This document shows positions 44,046-52,262 of a DNA stretch of 64,000 nt, piece by piece. This DNA is from PFJX01 sp964393825 (GTDB lineage: Bacteria > Pseudomonadota > Gammaproteobacteria > Burkholderiales > Thiobacillaceae): positions 104,525-168,524 of the forward strand of contig CAYMUY010000002.1 of assembly GCA_964393825.1 (NCBI GenBank), given 5' to 3'. The position numbers and the translations under genes were made by a program. Under the pieces are notes generated by a model, which made no database searches, was not told the DNA's origin, and saw only the letters and a list, made by a program, of their open reading frames with translations. How positions within the stretch are numbered: the stretch's first letter is position 1; each line of letters opens with the position of its first letter.

Positions 44046-46052
44046 ATGCCCACCCTGCCCCTTCCCGGTTTCGATCGCGATGCCCACGGCAAGCCGATCA
44101 TCGGCACCACGCCGGAGGCCCTCTACGCCTATGGCCACCTGATCCGTTCCAGCGAGCTCCTGGTCCTCGACCAGTTCTCGCGCGGACTGGTCTCGGGCAC
44201 CACCCATACCTGTTTGGGCCAGGAACTGTGCGCGATGGCGGTGGTGCGGGCACTCACCCACCCCGAGGACGCGGCCCTCTCCAACCACCGCAACCATGGT
44301 CATTTCCTCACCTATTCCGGCGAATTCGTCGGCCTGGTGGCGGAAATCATGGGCCGCGAGGCCGGCGCCTGCGGCGGCCGCGGCGGCAGCCAGCACCTGG
44401 TCTGGCGGCATTTCCATTCCAACGGCGTCCAGGGTGGCATGACCGGCATCGGTGTCGGCCTCGCCCTGGCGCGCAAGCTGCACGGTTCCGGTGCCATCGT
44501 CGCCGCGATGATCGGTGACGGCACCCTCGGCCAGGGCATGCTCTACGAAGCCATGAACCTGGCGTCGGTGTGGGCGGCGCCGTTCCTGGTGGTGGTGGAG
44601 AACAACGGCATTTCCCAGACCACCGAGCCTTGGCAGAACCTCGGTGGCGATATCCAGGCACGCGGCGCCGCCTTCGGTTTGCAGACCTGGCGGGTGGACG
44701 ACGCCGCGCCGGATTTCTTCGAGCAGGTGGCTGCGGCGGTCCAGCAGGTACGCGACACGCAACGACCTGGCTTCCTGGTGATCGATACTCGCCGCATGGG
44801 GCCGCACTCCAAGGGCGACGACCTGCGCGACGAGGCGGTGGTCGCCGCCATCCGCGCCCGTGACCCGCTGGCGGCTATGGGCCGGCGCCTGTCCGATGCG
44901 ACGCGCGGCGAAATCGAGGCGCGCAACGCCGCCTTCATCGAACAGGTGCGCGAAGCCGCCAACGCCTCGCCGGAAGCCATCCGCGACGACGCCCCGGAAC
45001 ACATCTTCGACCGCGCCGGCGAACTGCGCGGCCCGCCGCCGAGCTATCCGGCGTTGAACGGCAAGACCAGCGTGCGCCTGGCCATCAATGCCGCGCTGGA
45101 TCACCTGCTGGCGAACCACCCGGACACCCTGCTGCTAGGCGAAGACCTGCACGACCCCTACGGCGGCGCCTTCAAGGTCACCCAGGGTCTCTCCACCGCC
45201 TACCCCGGCCGCGTCATCTCGACGCCGATCTCCGAGGCCGGTATCACCGGCGCCGCCATCGGCCTGGCGATGGACGGCTTCCGGCCGATCCTGGAGATCA
45301 TGTTCGCGGACTTTTTGTCCCTGTGCATGGACCAGCTCTACAACCACGCGGTGAAGTTCCCCGGTGTGTTCCCGGACGTGACCGTGCCACTGATCGTGCG
45401 CACCCCTTCGGGCGGGCGGCGCGGCTATGGCCCCACCCATAGCCAGAGCCCGGAGAACATCTTCACCGCCATCCCCGGCCTCACCGTGCTCTACGGCAGC
45501 CAGCGCCACGACGTCGCCCGCCTGCTGATCGACGCCGCCCGGCAGTGGCCCTATCCCACCCTGTTCCTGGAGCACAAGCTGCTCTACGGCGAGACCATGG
45601 ACGCGGGCGACTACGAAACACTGGAAGCCGACCCGGACGACCTCGCCGCGCCGCTCTTCCCCACCCTGCTGCGCCGCCGCCCGGGCGCGGATCTGACCAT
45701 CGTCACCTACGGCGGCATGTTGCCGGTGGTGGAGGAAGCGGCGAAGCGGCTGGAGGCGGAAGAGGAGTTGAGGGTCGACATCGTCGTCCCCGCCCTGCTC
45801 TCGCCGCTGCCGCGCCGCACCCTGCTGGCACAGCTCATGCGCAACGAGCGGGTGGTGATCGCCGAGGAATCGCACCACGAATTCGGCATCGGCGCGGAAA
45901 TCGCCGCCAGCCTGCTGGAGGCCGGCTTCAAGGGCCAGTGCTTCCGCATCGGCACACCGCCGGTGCCGATCGCCTCCGCGCGCAGCCTGGAACGGCAGAT
46001 CCTGCCGGACGCCGAGCGGCTGATCGAAGACATCCTGGACAACCTTTACTAG
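44046..46052 (+). CDS. 2-oxo acid dehydrogenase E1, alpha and beta fused (ThDP-dependent)
   Basis: A 668-residue fusion of the two E1 chains. The alpha part (1 to about 330) has the thiamine-diphosphate motif GDG (157-159) … NN (186-187). The beta part (about 345-668) starts at TSVRLAINAALDHLL and contains LLLGEDLHDPYGG, ISEAGITGAAIGLA, EIMFADFL and GGRRGYGPTHSQ. E1 decarboxylates a 2-oxo acid and loads the acyl or hydroxyalkyl unit onto lipoyl-E2. Separate chains are more common in acetoin, branched-chain and pyruvate complexes. The substrate cannot be told from sequence. It is followed by E2 after 46 bp. Confidence 0.9.
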   Translation: MPTLPLPGFDRDAHGKPIIGTTPEALYAYGHLIRSSELLVLDQFSRGLVSGTTHTCLGQELCAMAVVRALTHPEDAALSNHRNHGHFLTYSGEFVGLVAEIMGREAGACGGRGGSQHLVWRHFHSNGVQGGMTGIGVGLALARKLHGSGAIVAAMIGDGTLGQGMLYEAMNLASVWAAPFLVVVENNGISQTTEPWQNLGGDIQARGAAFGLQTWRVDDAAPDFFEQVAAAVQQVRDTQRPGFLVIDTRRMGPHSKGDDLRDEAVVAAIRARDPLAAMGRRLSDATRGEIEARNAAFIEQVREAANASPEAIRDDAPEHIFDRAGELRGPPPSYPALNGKTSVRLAINAALDHLLANHPDTLLLGEDLHDPYGGAFKVTQGLSTAYPGRVISTPISEAGITGAAIGLAMDGFRPILEIMFADFLSLCMDQLYNHAVKFPGVFPDVTVPLIVRTPSGGRRGYGPTHSQSPENIFTAIPGLTVLYGSQRHDVARLLIDAARQWPYPTLFLEHKLLYGETMDAGDYETLEADPDDLAAPLFPTLLRRRPGADLTIVTYGGMLPVVEEAAKRLEAEEELRVDIVVPALLSPLPRRTLLAQLMRNERVVIAEESHHEFGIGAEIAASLLEAGFKGQCFRIGTPPVPIASARSLERQILPDAERLIEDILDNLY

Positions 46053-46098
46053 GCGGAAGGCGCTGCGCTTTTCCGCCCTACATGACTGAGGGAACGCT

Positions 46099-47265
46099 AT
46101 GGCATTTGCACTGCATGCTCCGCGCGTCAACAACAACGACGACATCGTCCAGGTCATCGCCTTCCGGGTCGGCGTCGGCGATTTCGTGAAACGCGGGGAC
46201 ATCGTCCTCGACGTGGAAACCGACAAGGCCATCGTCGAGGTCGCCGCCGAGGCCGACGGCTACGTGCTCAAGCTGATGTGCGCGGTGGACGACAAGGTAC
46301 CGGTCGGCGGCATCCTGCTCTGGCAGGGCGAGGCCGCCGACGAGCCGGTGCCGGAAGCGCCAGTTGCCGCGCCGGCGGAGGGAAGCGGCAACGCCCGCCC
46401 CACCGCCAAGGCGCGCGCCCTGTTGAAGGAACTCGGCCTCGATGCCGGCGTCGTTCCGGCCAGCGGCGAGCGCCTCAGCCTGGCCGACGTGGAAGCCTAC
46501 ATGGCCACGCACGGTATCCAGCGCCGCGACCACGCCCCGGCGGCCACGGTCTCGGCGCGCGAGAGCCTGCCCGATGTGCCGGGTGAACTGCGCGACCTCA
46601 ACGCCGAGGAACGCGGCATGCTGCTCACCGTGTCCTGGCATCGCGACCACGCCGCCGCCACCTATCTGGAAGTGGAATACGACCCGAAGGACTGGGAAGC
46701 CCACGCGGCGGCTTACGCGGCCGAGAACAAGCTGATGCTGTCGCCGCTGCTGCCCTTGCTGGCCTACCGCTACGTGCAACTGGTGAAAGCCAGCCCCAGG
46801 CTCAACGCCACCGTGGTCAACGGCAAGCGCTTCCAGTACCAGCCGGTCAACCTCGGCTTCACCGTGCAGGCCGGCGAGACGCTCTACCTGACCGTGGTGC
46901 GCGATGCCGAGACCCTGGAGACCAAGCCCTTCATCGAGGCCCTGGGCGAAGTGCAGCGCCACGCCATCCAGAAGAAGCTCTCGCGCGAGGAGACCACGGG
47001 CGCGACCATCGCCTTCTCCAGCATGGCGCGCTGGAACGTCAGCCGCCACATCCCCATCCTGCCGCCCTACTGCTCGCTGATGATCGCCCACGCCGCGCCC
47101 AAGGGCAGCGGCCGCGCCGTGCTCGGCGCCAGCTACGACCACCGCGTGCTATCCGGCTTCGATGTCGCGCGGCTGTTGATGGAACTGGCCAAGCCGCCCG
47201 TATCAATAGCAGGCGAGACGCCTGCGCTACTTTTCAAAGGAACCCCGAATGAATCTCGACCGTGA
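46099..47265 (+). CDS. 2-oxo acid dehydrogenase E2 (lipoyl acyltransferase), atypical active site
   Basis: A 388-residue E2. Residues 1-75 form a lipoyl domain with K43 in VETDKAIVEV; a short linker leads to a peripheral subunit-binding domain (about 98-132); and residues from about 160 are the catalytic trimer-forming acyltransferase. The active-site motif is SYDHRVLSG: H348 is kept but the usual Asp of HRVxDG is Ser352. The C-terminal tail from about residue 368 (SIAGETPALLFKG) is encoded by a short palindromic repeat. It overlaps the ACP gene by 17 bp. No E3 gene is present in the window. Confidence 0.88.
   Translation: MAFALHAPRVNNNDDIVQVIAFRVGVGDFVKRGDIVLDVETDKAIVEVAAEADGYVLKLMCAVDDKVPVGGILLWQGEAADEPVPEAPVAAPAEGSGNARPTAKARALLKELGLDAGVVPASGERLSLADVEAYMATHGIQRRDHAPAATVSARESLPDVPGELRDLNAEERGMLLTVSWHRDHAAATYLEVEYDPKDWEAHAAAYAAENKLMLSPLLPLLAYRYVQLVKASPRLNATVVNGKRFQYQPVNLGFTVQAGETLYLTVVRDAETLETKPFIEALGEVQRHAIQKKLSREETTGATIAFSSMARWNVSRHIPILPPYCSLMIAHAAPKGSGRAVLGASYDHRVLSGFDVARLLMELAKPPVSIAGETPALLFKGTPNESRP
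47209..47230. repeat. Short palindromic repeat inside the 3' end of the E2 gene
   Basis: gcaggcgagacgcctgcgct plus ac is one arm-pair of the same GTAGCGCAGGCG…CGCCTGCGCTAC palindrome found whole at 49068-49094. Here it is translated as part of the last 20 residues of the E2 protein and lies just before the AAAGGAA ribosome site of the ACP gene. Confidence 0.7.
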
Positions 47266-47512
47266 TGCCATCAAGGCCGCCGTGCGCGGCAAAGTGATCG
47301 AACTGGCGAAAAACCTCGGTATGGATGCTTCCGACATCGGCGATGACGACATCATCCCCGCCACCGGCTACGTCGATTCCGCCGCCATCCTGGAACTGGT
47401 GGTGTGGTACGAGGACGCCTACCAGATGCCGATGAAGCAGGAAGAAATCAACATCGACAACCTCGGCTCGATCAACGCGATGGCCGACTTCGTGCTCAAG
47501 CGCAAGGGCTGA
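47249..47512 (+). CDS. Acyl carrier protein
   Basis: An 87-residue acidic four-helix carrier. The phosphopantetheine site is S44 in ATGYVDSAAILELV, the usual D-S motif but with Ala-Ala instead of Leu after Ser. It is not the fatty-acid acpP: it stands alone beside E1 and E2 and has a variant motif, so it is a dedicated carrier. Its start overlaps the E2 gene and has AAAGGAA upstream, implying coupled expression. Inference: it accepts the acyl unit from lipoyl-E2. Confidence 0.9.
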   Translation: MNLDRDAIKAAVRGKVIELAKNLGMDASDIGDDDIIPATGYVDSAAILELVVWYEDAYQMPMKQEEINIDNLGSINAMADFVLKRKG

Positions 47513-47520
47513 AGCCTTTC

Positions 47521-47595
47521 CTGTGGCGCCGGCGTCTCGCCGGCCGAATGCTCCCAGTCAGGCCCACGCAGCCGGCGAGGACGCCGGCGCTACAG
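47521..47595. repeat. Intergenic palindromic repeat between the ACP gene and purB
   Basis: A 75-bp element with inverted ends, tgtggcgccggcg … cgccggcgctaca, plus inner cgccggc/gccggcg arms. It fills the gap between two convergent genes and could act as a bidirectional mRNA-stabilising or terminating hairpin. It belongs to the same dispersed family as those at 49068, 50542 and 52412. Confidence 0.75.
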
Positions 47596-48972
47596 TTACG
47601 CCTCGATCCGCTTCGCCAGTTCCACGGCCTTGCCGATGTAGCTGGCAGGTGTCATTTCCAGCAGCAGGCGTTTCGCCTCGTCGGGAATGGCCAGGGCCTG
47701 GATGAACGCGGCCAGGGTGTCGCGGTTGATGCCGCCCTTGCCGCGGGTCAGTGCCTTCAACTGCTCGTAGGGGTTGGCCACGCCGTAGCGGCGCATCACG
47801 GTCTGGATCGGCTCGGCCAGCACTTCCCAGTTGTGATCCAGGTCTTCCAGCAGGCGGGCCGGGTTGGCTTCCAGCTTGCTTAAGCCCCGCAGCAGGCTCT
47901 CATAGCCGAGCAGGGCGTAGCCCAGCGCCACACCCATGTTGCGCAGCACGGTGGAATCGGTGAGGTCGCGCTGCCAGCGCGAGATCGGCAGTTTCTCCGA
48001 GAGATGGCGCAGGACGGCGTTGGCCAGCCCGAGGTTGCCTTCCGAGTTCTCGAAGTCGATGGGGTTGACCTTGTGCGGCATGGTCGAGGAGCCGACCTCG
48101 CCCTCCTTCACCTTCTGCTTGAAGTAGCCCTGCGAGATGTAGCCCCAGACATCGCGGTCGAGGTCGATCAGGATGGTGTTCAGCCGGGCGCAGGCGTCGT
48201 ACAACTCGGCCATGTAGTCGTGCGGCTCGATCTGGATGGTGTAGGGATTGAAGGCCAGGCCCAGGCTTTCGACGAAACGCTCGGCGAAACCTTCCCAGTC
48301 GAATGCCGGATAGGCGGCGAGGTGGGCATTGTAGTTGCCGACGGCGCCGTTGATCTTGCCCAGGCAGGCGACGTCCTCGAAGCGGGCAATGGCGCGCTCG
48401 ACGCGGTAGGCGACGTTGGCCATTTCCTTGCCCACGGTGGTGGGCGAGGCCGGCTGGCCGTGGGTGCGCGCGAGCATCGGCAGGTCGGCCAGTTGCACCG
48501 CCATTTCGGCCAGGCGCACTTCCACCTGGCGCATCGCCGGCAACATCACCTCGCGCCGCGCGGCGTCCAGCATCAGGGCGTGCGAGAGGTTGTTGATGTC
48601 CTCGGAAGTGCAGGCGAAGTGGATGAATTCCTTCACCGCCATGATTTCGGCGTTGTTCGCAAGCCGTTCCTTGAGGAAGTACTCGACCGCCTTGACGTCG
48701 TGATTGGTGGTTTTCTCGATGTTCTTCACCCACTCGGCGTCGACCACCGAGAAACTGTCGGCCAGCGCGTCGAGTTCGATCAGGGTGGCGGCGGAGAAGG
48801 CGGGCACCTCGGCGATGGCCGGCTCGGCGGCGAGCGCTTTCAGCCATTCGATCTCCACTTTCACGCGATAGCGAATCAGGCCGAATTCGCTGAAATAGGG
48901 CGCGAGTTTCTCGCCACTGCGGCGGTAGCGGCCATCGAGAGGGGTGAGGGCGGTGAGAGGGGTGAGGTCCAT
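47596..48972 (-). CDS. purB: Adenylosuccinate lyase
   Basis: A 458-residue enzyme of purine synthesis (SAICAR to AICAR, and adenylosuccinate to AMP). The family signature is GSSTMPHKVNPIDFENSEGN; LARTHGQPASPTTVGKE and FACTSEDINNLSHAL carry the catalytic histidine and substrate-binding residues. Start at ATG 48972 (MDLTPLTALTPLDGRY) fits the family N-terminus. It is the long bacterial PurB type also seen in E. coli. Confidence 0.97.
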   Translation of the reverse strand: MDLTPLTALTPLDGRYRRSGEKLAPYFSEFGLIRYRVKVEIEWLKALAAEPAIAEVPAFSAATLIELDALADSFSVVDAEWVKNIEKTTNHDVKAVEYFLKERLANNAEIMAVKEFIHFACTSEDINNLSHALMLDAARREVMLPAMRQVEVRLAEMAVQLADLPMLARTHGQPASPTTVGKEMANVAYRVERAIARFEDVACLGKINGAVGNYNAHLAAYPAFDWEGFAERFVESLGLAFNPYTIQIEPHDYMAELYDACARLNTILIDLDRDVWGYISQGYFKQKVKEGEVGSSTMPHKVNPIDFENSEGNLGLANAVLRHLSEKLPISRWQRDLTDSTVLRNMGVALGYALLGYESLLRGLSKLEANPARLLEDLDHNWEVLAEPIQTVMRRYGVANPYEQLKALTRGKGGINRDTLAAFIQALAIPDEAKRLLLEMTPASYIGKAVELAKRIEA

Positions 48973-49067
48973 GATCGTTTCTCTTTCGTTGAAAATACCG
49001 GGGCGCGGGGCGACATTATGCCGGCCTTCCCGCCGGAATCGCCCGACAGCCATGTAGCGCGGCGGGT

Positions 49068-49094
49068 GTAGCGCAGGCGGGACGCCTGCGCTAC
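49068..49094. repeat. Perfect short palindromic repeat (REP-like)
   Basis: A 27-bp perfect inverted repeat with 12-bp arms (GTAGCGCAGGCG / CGCCTGCGCTAC) around GGA. It lies between the purB promoter side and the recR stop. It is the simplest copy of the dispersed family in this window. Confidence 0.8.
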
Positions 49095-49098
49095 AAGG

Positions 49099-49695
49099 TC
49101 ATGCCGGCCGCCGATCCAGCAGGGCCTGGGCGATGGTCATGCCATCGACATGCTCCAGTTCGCCGCCCGCCGGCAGGCCGCGGGCGATGCGGCTGACCCT
49201 GAGGCCGCGCGCCTTCAGCAGTTCGCTGGCGTAGTGGGCGGTGGCCTCGCCCTCGGCGGTGAAGTTGGTGGCCAGGATGACTTCTTCGGTGACGCCGTCG
49301 CGGGCGCGTTCGATCAACCGCTCCAGTCCGATCTCGCGCGGGCCGATGCCGTCCAGCGGGGAGAGTCGCCCCATCAGCACGAAATACAACCCCTTGTAGG
49401 CCTGGGTCTCTTCCAGCCGGTTGAGGTCGGTGGGCATTTCCACCACGCACAACTGGCGCGCGTCGCGGCGCGGACTGGCACAGGTGTCGCACACCTGCGT
49501 TTCACTGAAGTTGTTGCAGCGCTGGCAGTGGTGCAGCTTGTCCAGGGCGTGGACGAGACCGGCGGCCAGGCGCGCGGCGCCGTTGCGGTCGCGCTGCAAC
49601 AGGTGATAGGCCATGCGCGCGGCTGATTTCGGCCCGACGCCGGGCAGGGCGCGCAGGGCATCGATCAGGGATTCGAGGGAGGAAGGCAGGGGCAT
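49099..49695 (-). CDS. recR: Recombination protein RecR
   Basis: A 198-residue RecF-pathway protein that binds DNA as a ring and loads RecA with RecO/RecF. It shows an N-terminal helix-hairpin-helix (LRALPGVGPKSAARMAYHLL), a four-Cys zinc finger (CQRCNNF … CDTC) and a Toprim domain (CVVEMPTDLNRLE). Start at ATG 49695 matches the family; the frame runs open far upstream, but that part overlaps the TA genes and is noise. Confidence 0.96.
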   Translation of the reverse strand: MPLPSSLESLIDALRALPGVGPKSAARMAYHLLQRDRNGAARLAAGLVHALDKLHHCQRCNNFSETQVCDTCASPRRDARQLCVVEMPTDLNRLEETQAYKGLYFVLMGRLSPLDGIGPREIGLERLIERARDGVTEEVILATNFTAEGEATAHYASELLKARGLRVSRIARGLPAGGELEHVDGMTIAQALLDRRPA

Positions 49696-49697
49696 GC

Positions 49698-49958
49698 TTA
49701 ACCCAGAAGACGGTCGTAATCGGCATGGCTGCCGATCCAGAACCACAAAATCCCGTCGCTCACCGGCATACCCAATGCGCGGTAGTAGAGGCCCACTCGC
49801 ACGCTGCGGTACTTGCCGCCGGCGACTGATTTGAATTGCAGCGAGGGATACGTTGGGGTTTCCCGCAACAACGCATAGTTTCGTCGTGCCGATGCCTGAA
49901 TCTCGCCTGGTAAAGCAGCGAAGCAATGCCAGAACCGACTGGACGCGAAGTGCCTCAA
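49698..49958 (-). CDS. RelE/ParE-family toxin
   Basis: An 86-residue protein with the RelE/ParE layout: basic N-terminal helices (FAALPGEIQASARRNYALL), a beta-core (LQFKSVAGGKYRSVRVGLYYRAL) and a C-terminal WFWIGSHADYDRLL, the last strand of the family with its catalytic-region His-x-x-Tyr. RelE proteins cleave mRNA on the ribosome. It overlaps its upstream partner by 4 bp and lies 2 bp from the recR start. Confidence 0.85.
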   Translation of the reverse strand: MRHFASSRFWHCFAALPGEIQASARRNYALLRETPTYPSLQFKSVAGGKYRSVRVGLYYRALGMPVSDGILWFWIGSHADYDRLLG

Positions 49959-50155
49959 ATTTCGCGCACCTTGCCGGCGCGGTACTCAGCCAGAGCCTCA
50001 TCAGCGTATCCGTCCAACGCACCCGCGCTCGCGTCGCTTTCGATACGCGCGTCCCAGGAGGCGCCATCAAACTCGGCAAACCAGCGCCGGAATTCGGCCA
50101 GATCGGCTGGAGGCAAATTGGCAACCGCCACTTCGATGGATTCCACTTCGCTCAT
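49955..50155 (-). CDS. Antitoxin partner of the RelE/ParE toxin
   Basis: A 66-residue acidic protein (MSEVESIEVAVANLPPADLA …) with a helix-rich middle (EFRRWFAEFDGASWDARIE) and a C-terminal DEALAEYRAGKVREI, the pattern of small antitoxins that wrap a RelE-type toxin. No DNA-binding fold is obvious, so autoregulation is uncertain. It precedes the toxin with an ATGA overlap. The pair interrupts the usual ybaB-recR adjacency. Confidence 0.8.
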   Translation of the reverse strand: MSEVESIEVAVANLPPADLAEFRRWFAEFDGASWDARIESDASAGALDGYADEALAEYRAGKVREI

Positions 50156-50178
50156 ATTCAGTCCCTCCTTGCACTCAC

Positions 50179-50526
50179 TCAGAACGGCATCTTGAATCCG
50201 GGCGGCAGCGGCAGGCCGGCGGTGGCGGAGGCCATTTTCTCCTGCACGGTTTCTTCCACCTTGCGCACCGCGTCGTTCATCGCGGCGGCGATCAGGTCTT
50301 CCAGCATTTCCTTGTCGTCGGCCTCGGCGCTGCCGAGCAGGCTGGGGTCGATGGCGACGCGGCGGACGTCGTGCTTGCCGGTCATCACCACCTTGACCAG
50401 GCCGGCGCCGGAGACGCCCTCGACTTCCAGCTCGGCCAGCTTGGCCTGCATCTTCTGCATGTTTTCCTGCATCGCCTGGGCCTGTTTCATCAGGTTGCCG
50501 ATGCCACCCATTCCACCTTTGAGCAT
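50179..50526 (-). CDS. ybaB: YbaB/EbfC nucleoid-associated protein
   Basis: A 115-residue DNA-binding protein of the YbaB family. The N-terminus GGIGNLMKQAQAMQENMQKMQ is the long helix, then a beta-sheet core (VEGVSGAGLVKVVMTGKHDV) and a second helix. It binds DNA as a dimer and is usually cotranscribed with dnaX and recR, as it is here. The ATG at 50526 is chosen over an in-frame one at 50565, because the latter falls in a palindromic repeat. Confidence 0.94.
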   Translation of the reverse strand: MLKGGMGGIGNLMKQAQAMQENMQKMQAKLAELEVEGVSGAGLVKVVMTGKHDVRRVAIDPSLLGSAEADDKEMLEDLIAAAMNDAVRKVEETVQEKMASATAGLPLPPGFKMPF

Positions 50527-50541
50527 GTTGTGCCTTTCAAA

Positions 50542-50597
50542 GTAGCGCCGGCGGCTCGCCGGCATTGTTAAAGACGCCGGCGGGACGCCGGCGCTAC
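50542..50597. repeat. Intergenic palindromic repeat between ybaB and dnaX
   Basis: gtagcgccggcgg…ccggcgctac ends with inner cgccggc copies over 56 bp. It sits within the dnaX-ybaB operon, just 4 bp after the dnaX stop, so it may shape the relative mRNA levels of the two genes. Confidence 0.75.
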
Positions 50598-50601
50598 AAA
50601 T

Positions 50602-52233
50602 TCAGCCTGTCGCGCGAATGTTGCTGACCATCGCGTCGCATTCCCGGACCACCGCCTGGACGAACGGGTCGGCCTGGATCGCGGCTTCCGCCTCGGCCTG
50701 GCGCGCGGCCTGTTCGCGGGCGCGGGCGGCGGCGGGTGACTGGCTGGTCGCGGCGGCGAGTTCGAATTCGACCTTCACACCGCCGCCGAGTTTCTCGGCC
50801 AGCGCCACCTGGAGCTTGTCGCCGAAGTTGTCGAGCAGGGTCTTCTGGTTTTCCGGCAGGCGCAGCCGCAAGGTCTCGCCGCCATGCTCCAGGCGTTCGC
50901 ACTGCATCGCGAGCTGGCGGATGGCGCCGGGCAGGCTCTCCGCGAGCGCGCGCCAGTCGGGGTCGAAACCGGCCGCGGCGGCGGTGGCCATGCGGGCAGG
51001 GGCGACAGCCTCGTTGGCGGCCTGATCCCAGGGCGGCGGCGGCGCGTCTGGACGGGGTGGCGGCGCCGGGGCCACGGCAGGTGCCGCTCCTTGCGGCCGC
51101 GATTCGGGCCGCGGGGTCGGCGGCGTGGCGCGGGCCGGCGGAACGGTATCCGAGGGCGCGAAGGCGAGCATGCGCAACAGGGTCATGCTGAAGCCGGCGT
51201 ATTCGTCCGGCGCCCATTCCAGGTCGCGACGGCCGAGGGTGGCGATCTGGTAGAGCACCTGCACCCGTTCCGGGTCGAGCCGCGCCGCCAGTTCGAACAG
51301 GCGTTCGCGCTCCGGCGCATCCTCGGCCACCGCCTCCGGAATGGCCAGCGCCAGGGCGACCTGATGCAGCAGGCCGGCGAGGTCCTGCAGCGCGGCGTCG
51401 AAAGAGAAACCGCGCGCGGCCAGTTCCGCCGCCTCGTTCATCAGGCGCGGGCCGTCGCTATCCGCCATGGCTTCCAGCACCGGCATCAGGTAGGCCTGGT
51501 CGATCACGCCCAACATGGCGCGGGTGTCGTCTTCCTTGATCTGGCCGCTGCCGTAGGCGATGGCCTGGTCGGTGAGCGAGAGGGCATCGCGCATGCTGCC
51601 GGCGGCGGCGCGCGCGAGCAAGTTGATGGCCCCGGCCTCGAACGGCACGTTCTCGGCTTCCAGCACGTTCTTCAAATGGCCGGCGACATGGCCGGGCGGC
51701 ATCTGCTTCAGGTTGAACTGGAGGCAGCGCGAGAGCACCGTGACCGGCACTTTCTGCGGGTCGGTGGTGGCGAGGATGAAGATGACGTGGCCGGGCGGCT
51801 CTTCCAGCGTCTTCAACATGGCGTTGAAGGCATTCTTCGAGAGCATGTGCACTTCGTCGATGATGTAGACCTTGTAGCGGCCGGCGGTGGGCGCGTACTG
51901 GGCGTTTTCCAGGATCTCGCGCATGTTGTCGACGCCGGTGTTGGAGGCGGCATCGAGCTCGATCAGGTCGACGAAACGGCCGGAATCGATCTCGCGGCAG
52001 GCGGCGCATTCACCGCAGGGTTCCGGGGTGACGCCGGGGATGCAGTTGAGGCACTTGGCCAGGATGCGTGCCAGCGTGGTCTTGCCGACGCCGCGGGTGC
52101 CGGTGAACAGGTAGGCGTGATGCAGGCGGCCGCTGGCCAGGGCGTTGGAGAGCGCGCGCACCACATGTTCCTGGCCGACCAGCTGGTCAAAGCGCTTCGG
52201 GCGCCATTTGCGGGCGAGGACTTGATGGCTCAT
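50602..52233 (-). CDS. dnaX: DNA polymerase III subunit gamma/tau
   Basis: A 543-residue clamp-loader ATPase. Walker A is GTRGVGKTTLARILAK; the zinc-binding cysteines are in CLNC … CGECAAC; Walker B is IIDEVHML; and the sensor and arginine-finger region is ILATTDPQKVPVTVLSRC. After about residue 370 comes a Pro/Ala-rich linker and a C-terminal tau-type domain. It is shorter than the E. coli tau. No obvious A-rich slippery site was seen for making gamma by frameshift. Confidence 0.96.
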   Translation of the reverse strand: MSHQVLARKWRPKRFDQLVGQEHVVRALSNALASGRLHHAYLFTGTRGVGKTTLARILAKCLNCIPGVTPEPCGECAACREIDSGRFVDLIELDAASNTGVDNMREILENAQYAPTAGRYKVYIIDEVHMLSKNAFNAMLKTLEEPPGHVIFILATTDPQKVPVTVLSRCLQFNLKQMPPGHVAGHLKNVLEAENVPFEAGAINLLARAAAGSMRDALSLTDQAIAYGSGQIKEDDTRAMLGVIDQAYLMPVLEAMADSDGPRLMNEAAELAARGFSFDAALQDLAGLLHQVALALAIPEAVAEDAPERERLFELAARLDPERVQVLYQIATLGRRDLEWAPDEYAGFSMTLLRMLAFAPSDTVPPARATPPTPRPESRPQGAAPAVAPAPPPRPDAPPPPWDQAANEAVAPARMATAAAAGFDPDWRALAESLPGAIRQLAMQCERLEHGGETLRLRLPENQKTLLDNFGDKLQVALAEKLGGGVKVEFELAAATSQSPAAARAREQAARQAEAEAAIQADPFVQAVVRECDAMVSNIRATG

Positions 52234-52262
52234 GGCGCTGGCCTGACATGAAAAGGGGAGGT

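Noticed and set aside
49695..50124. N-terminal extension of recR (341-codon frame)
   Set aside because: The extension runs through the toxin and antitoxin genes in another frame; RecR begins at MPLPSSLESL (49695).
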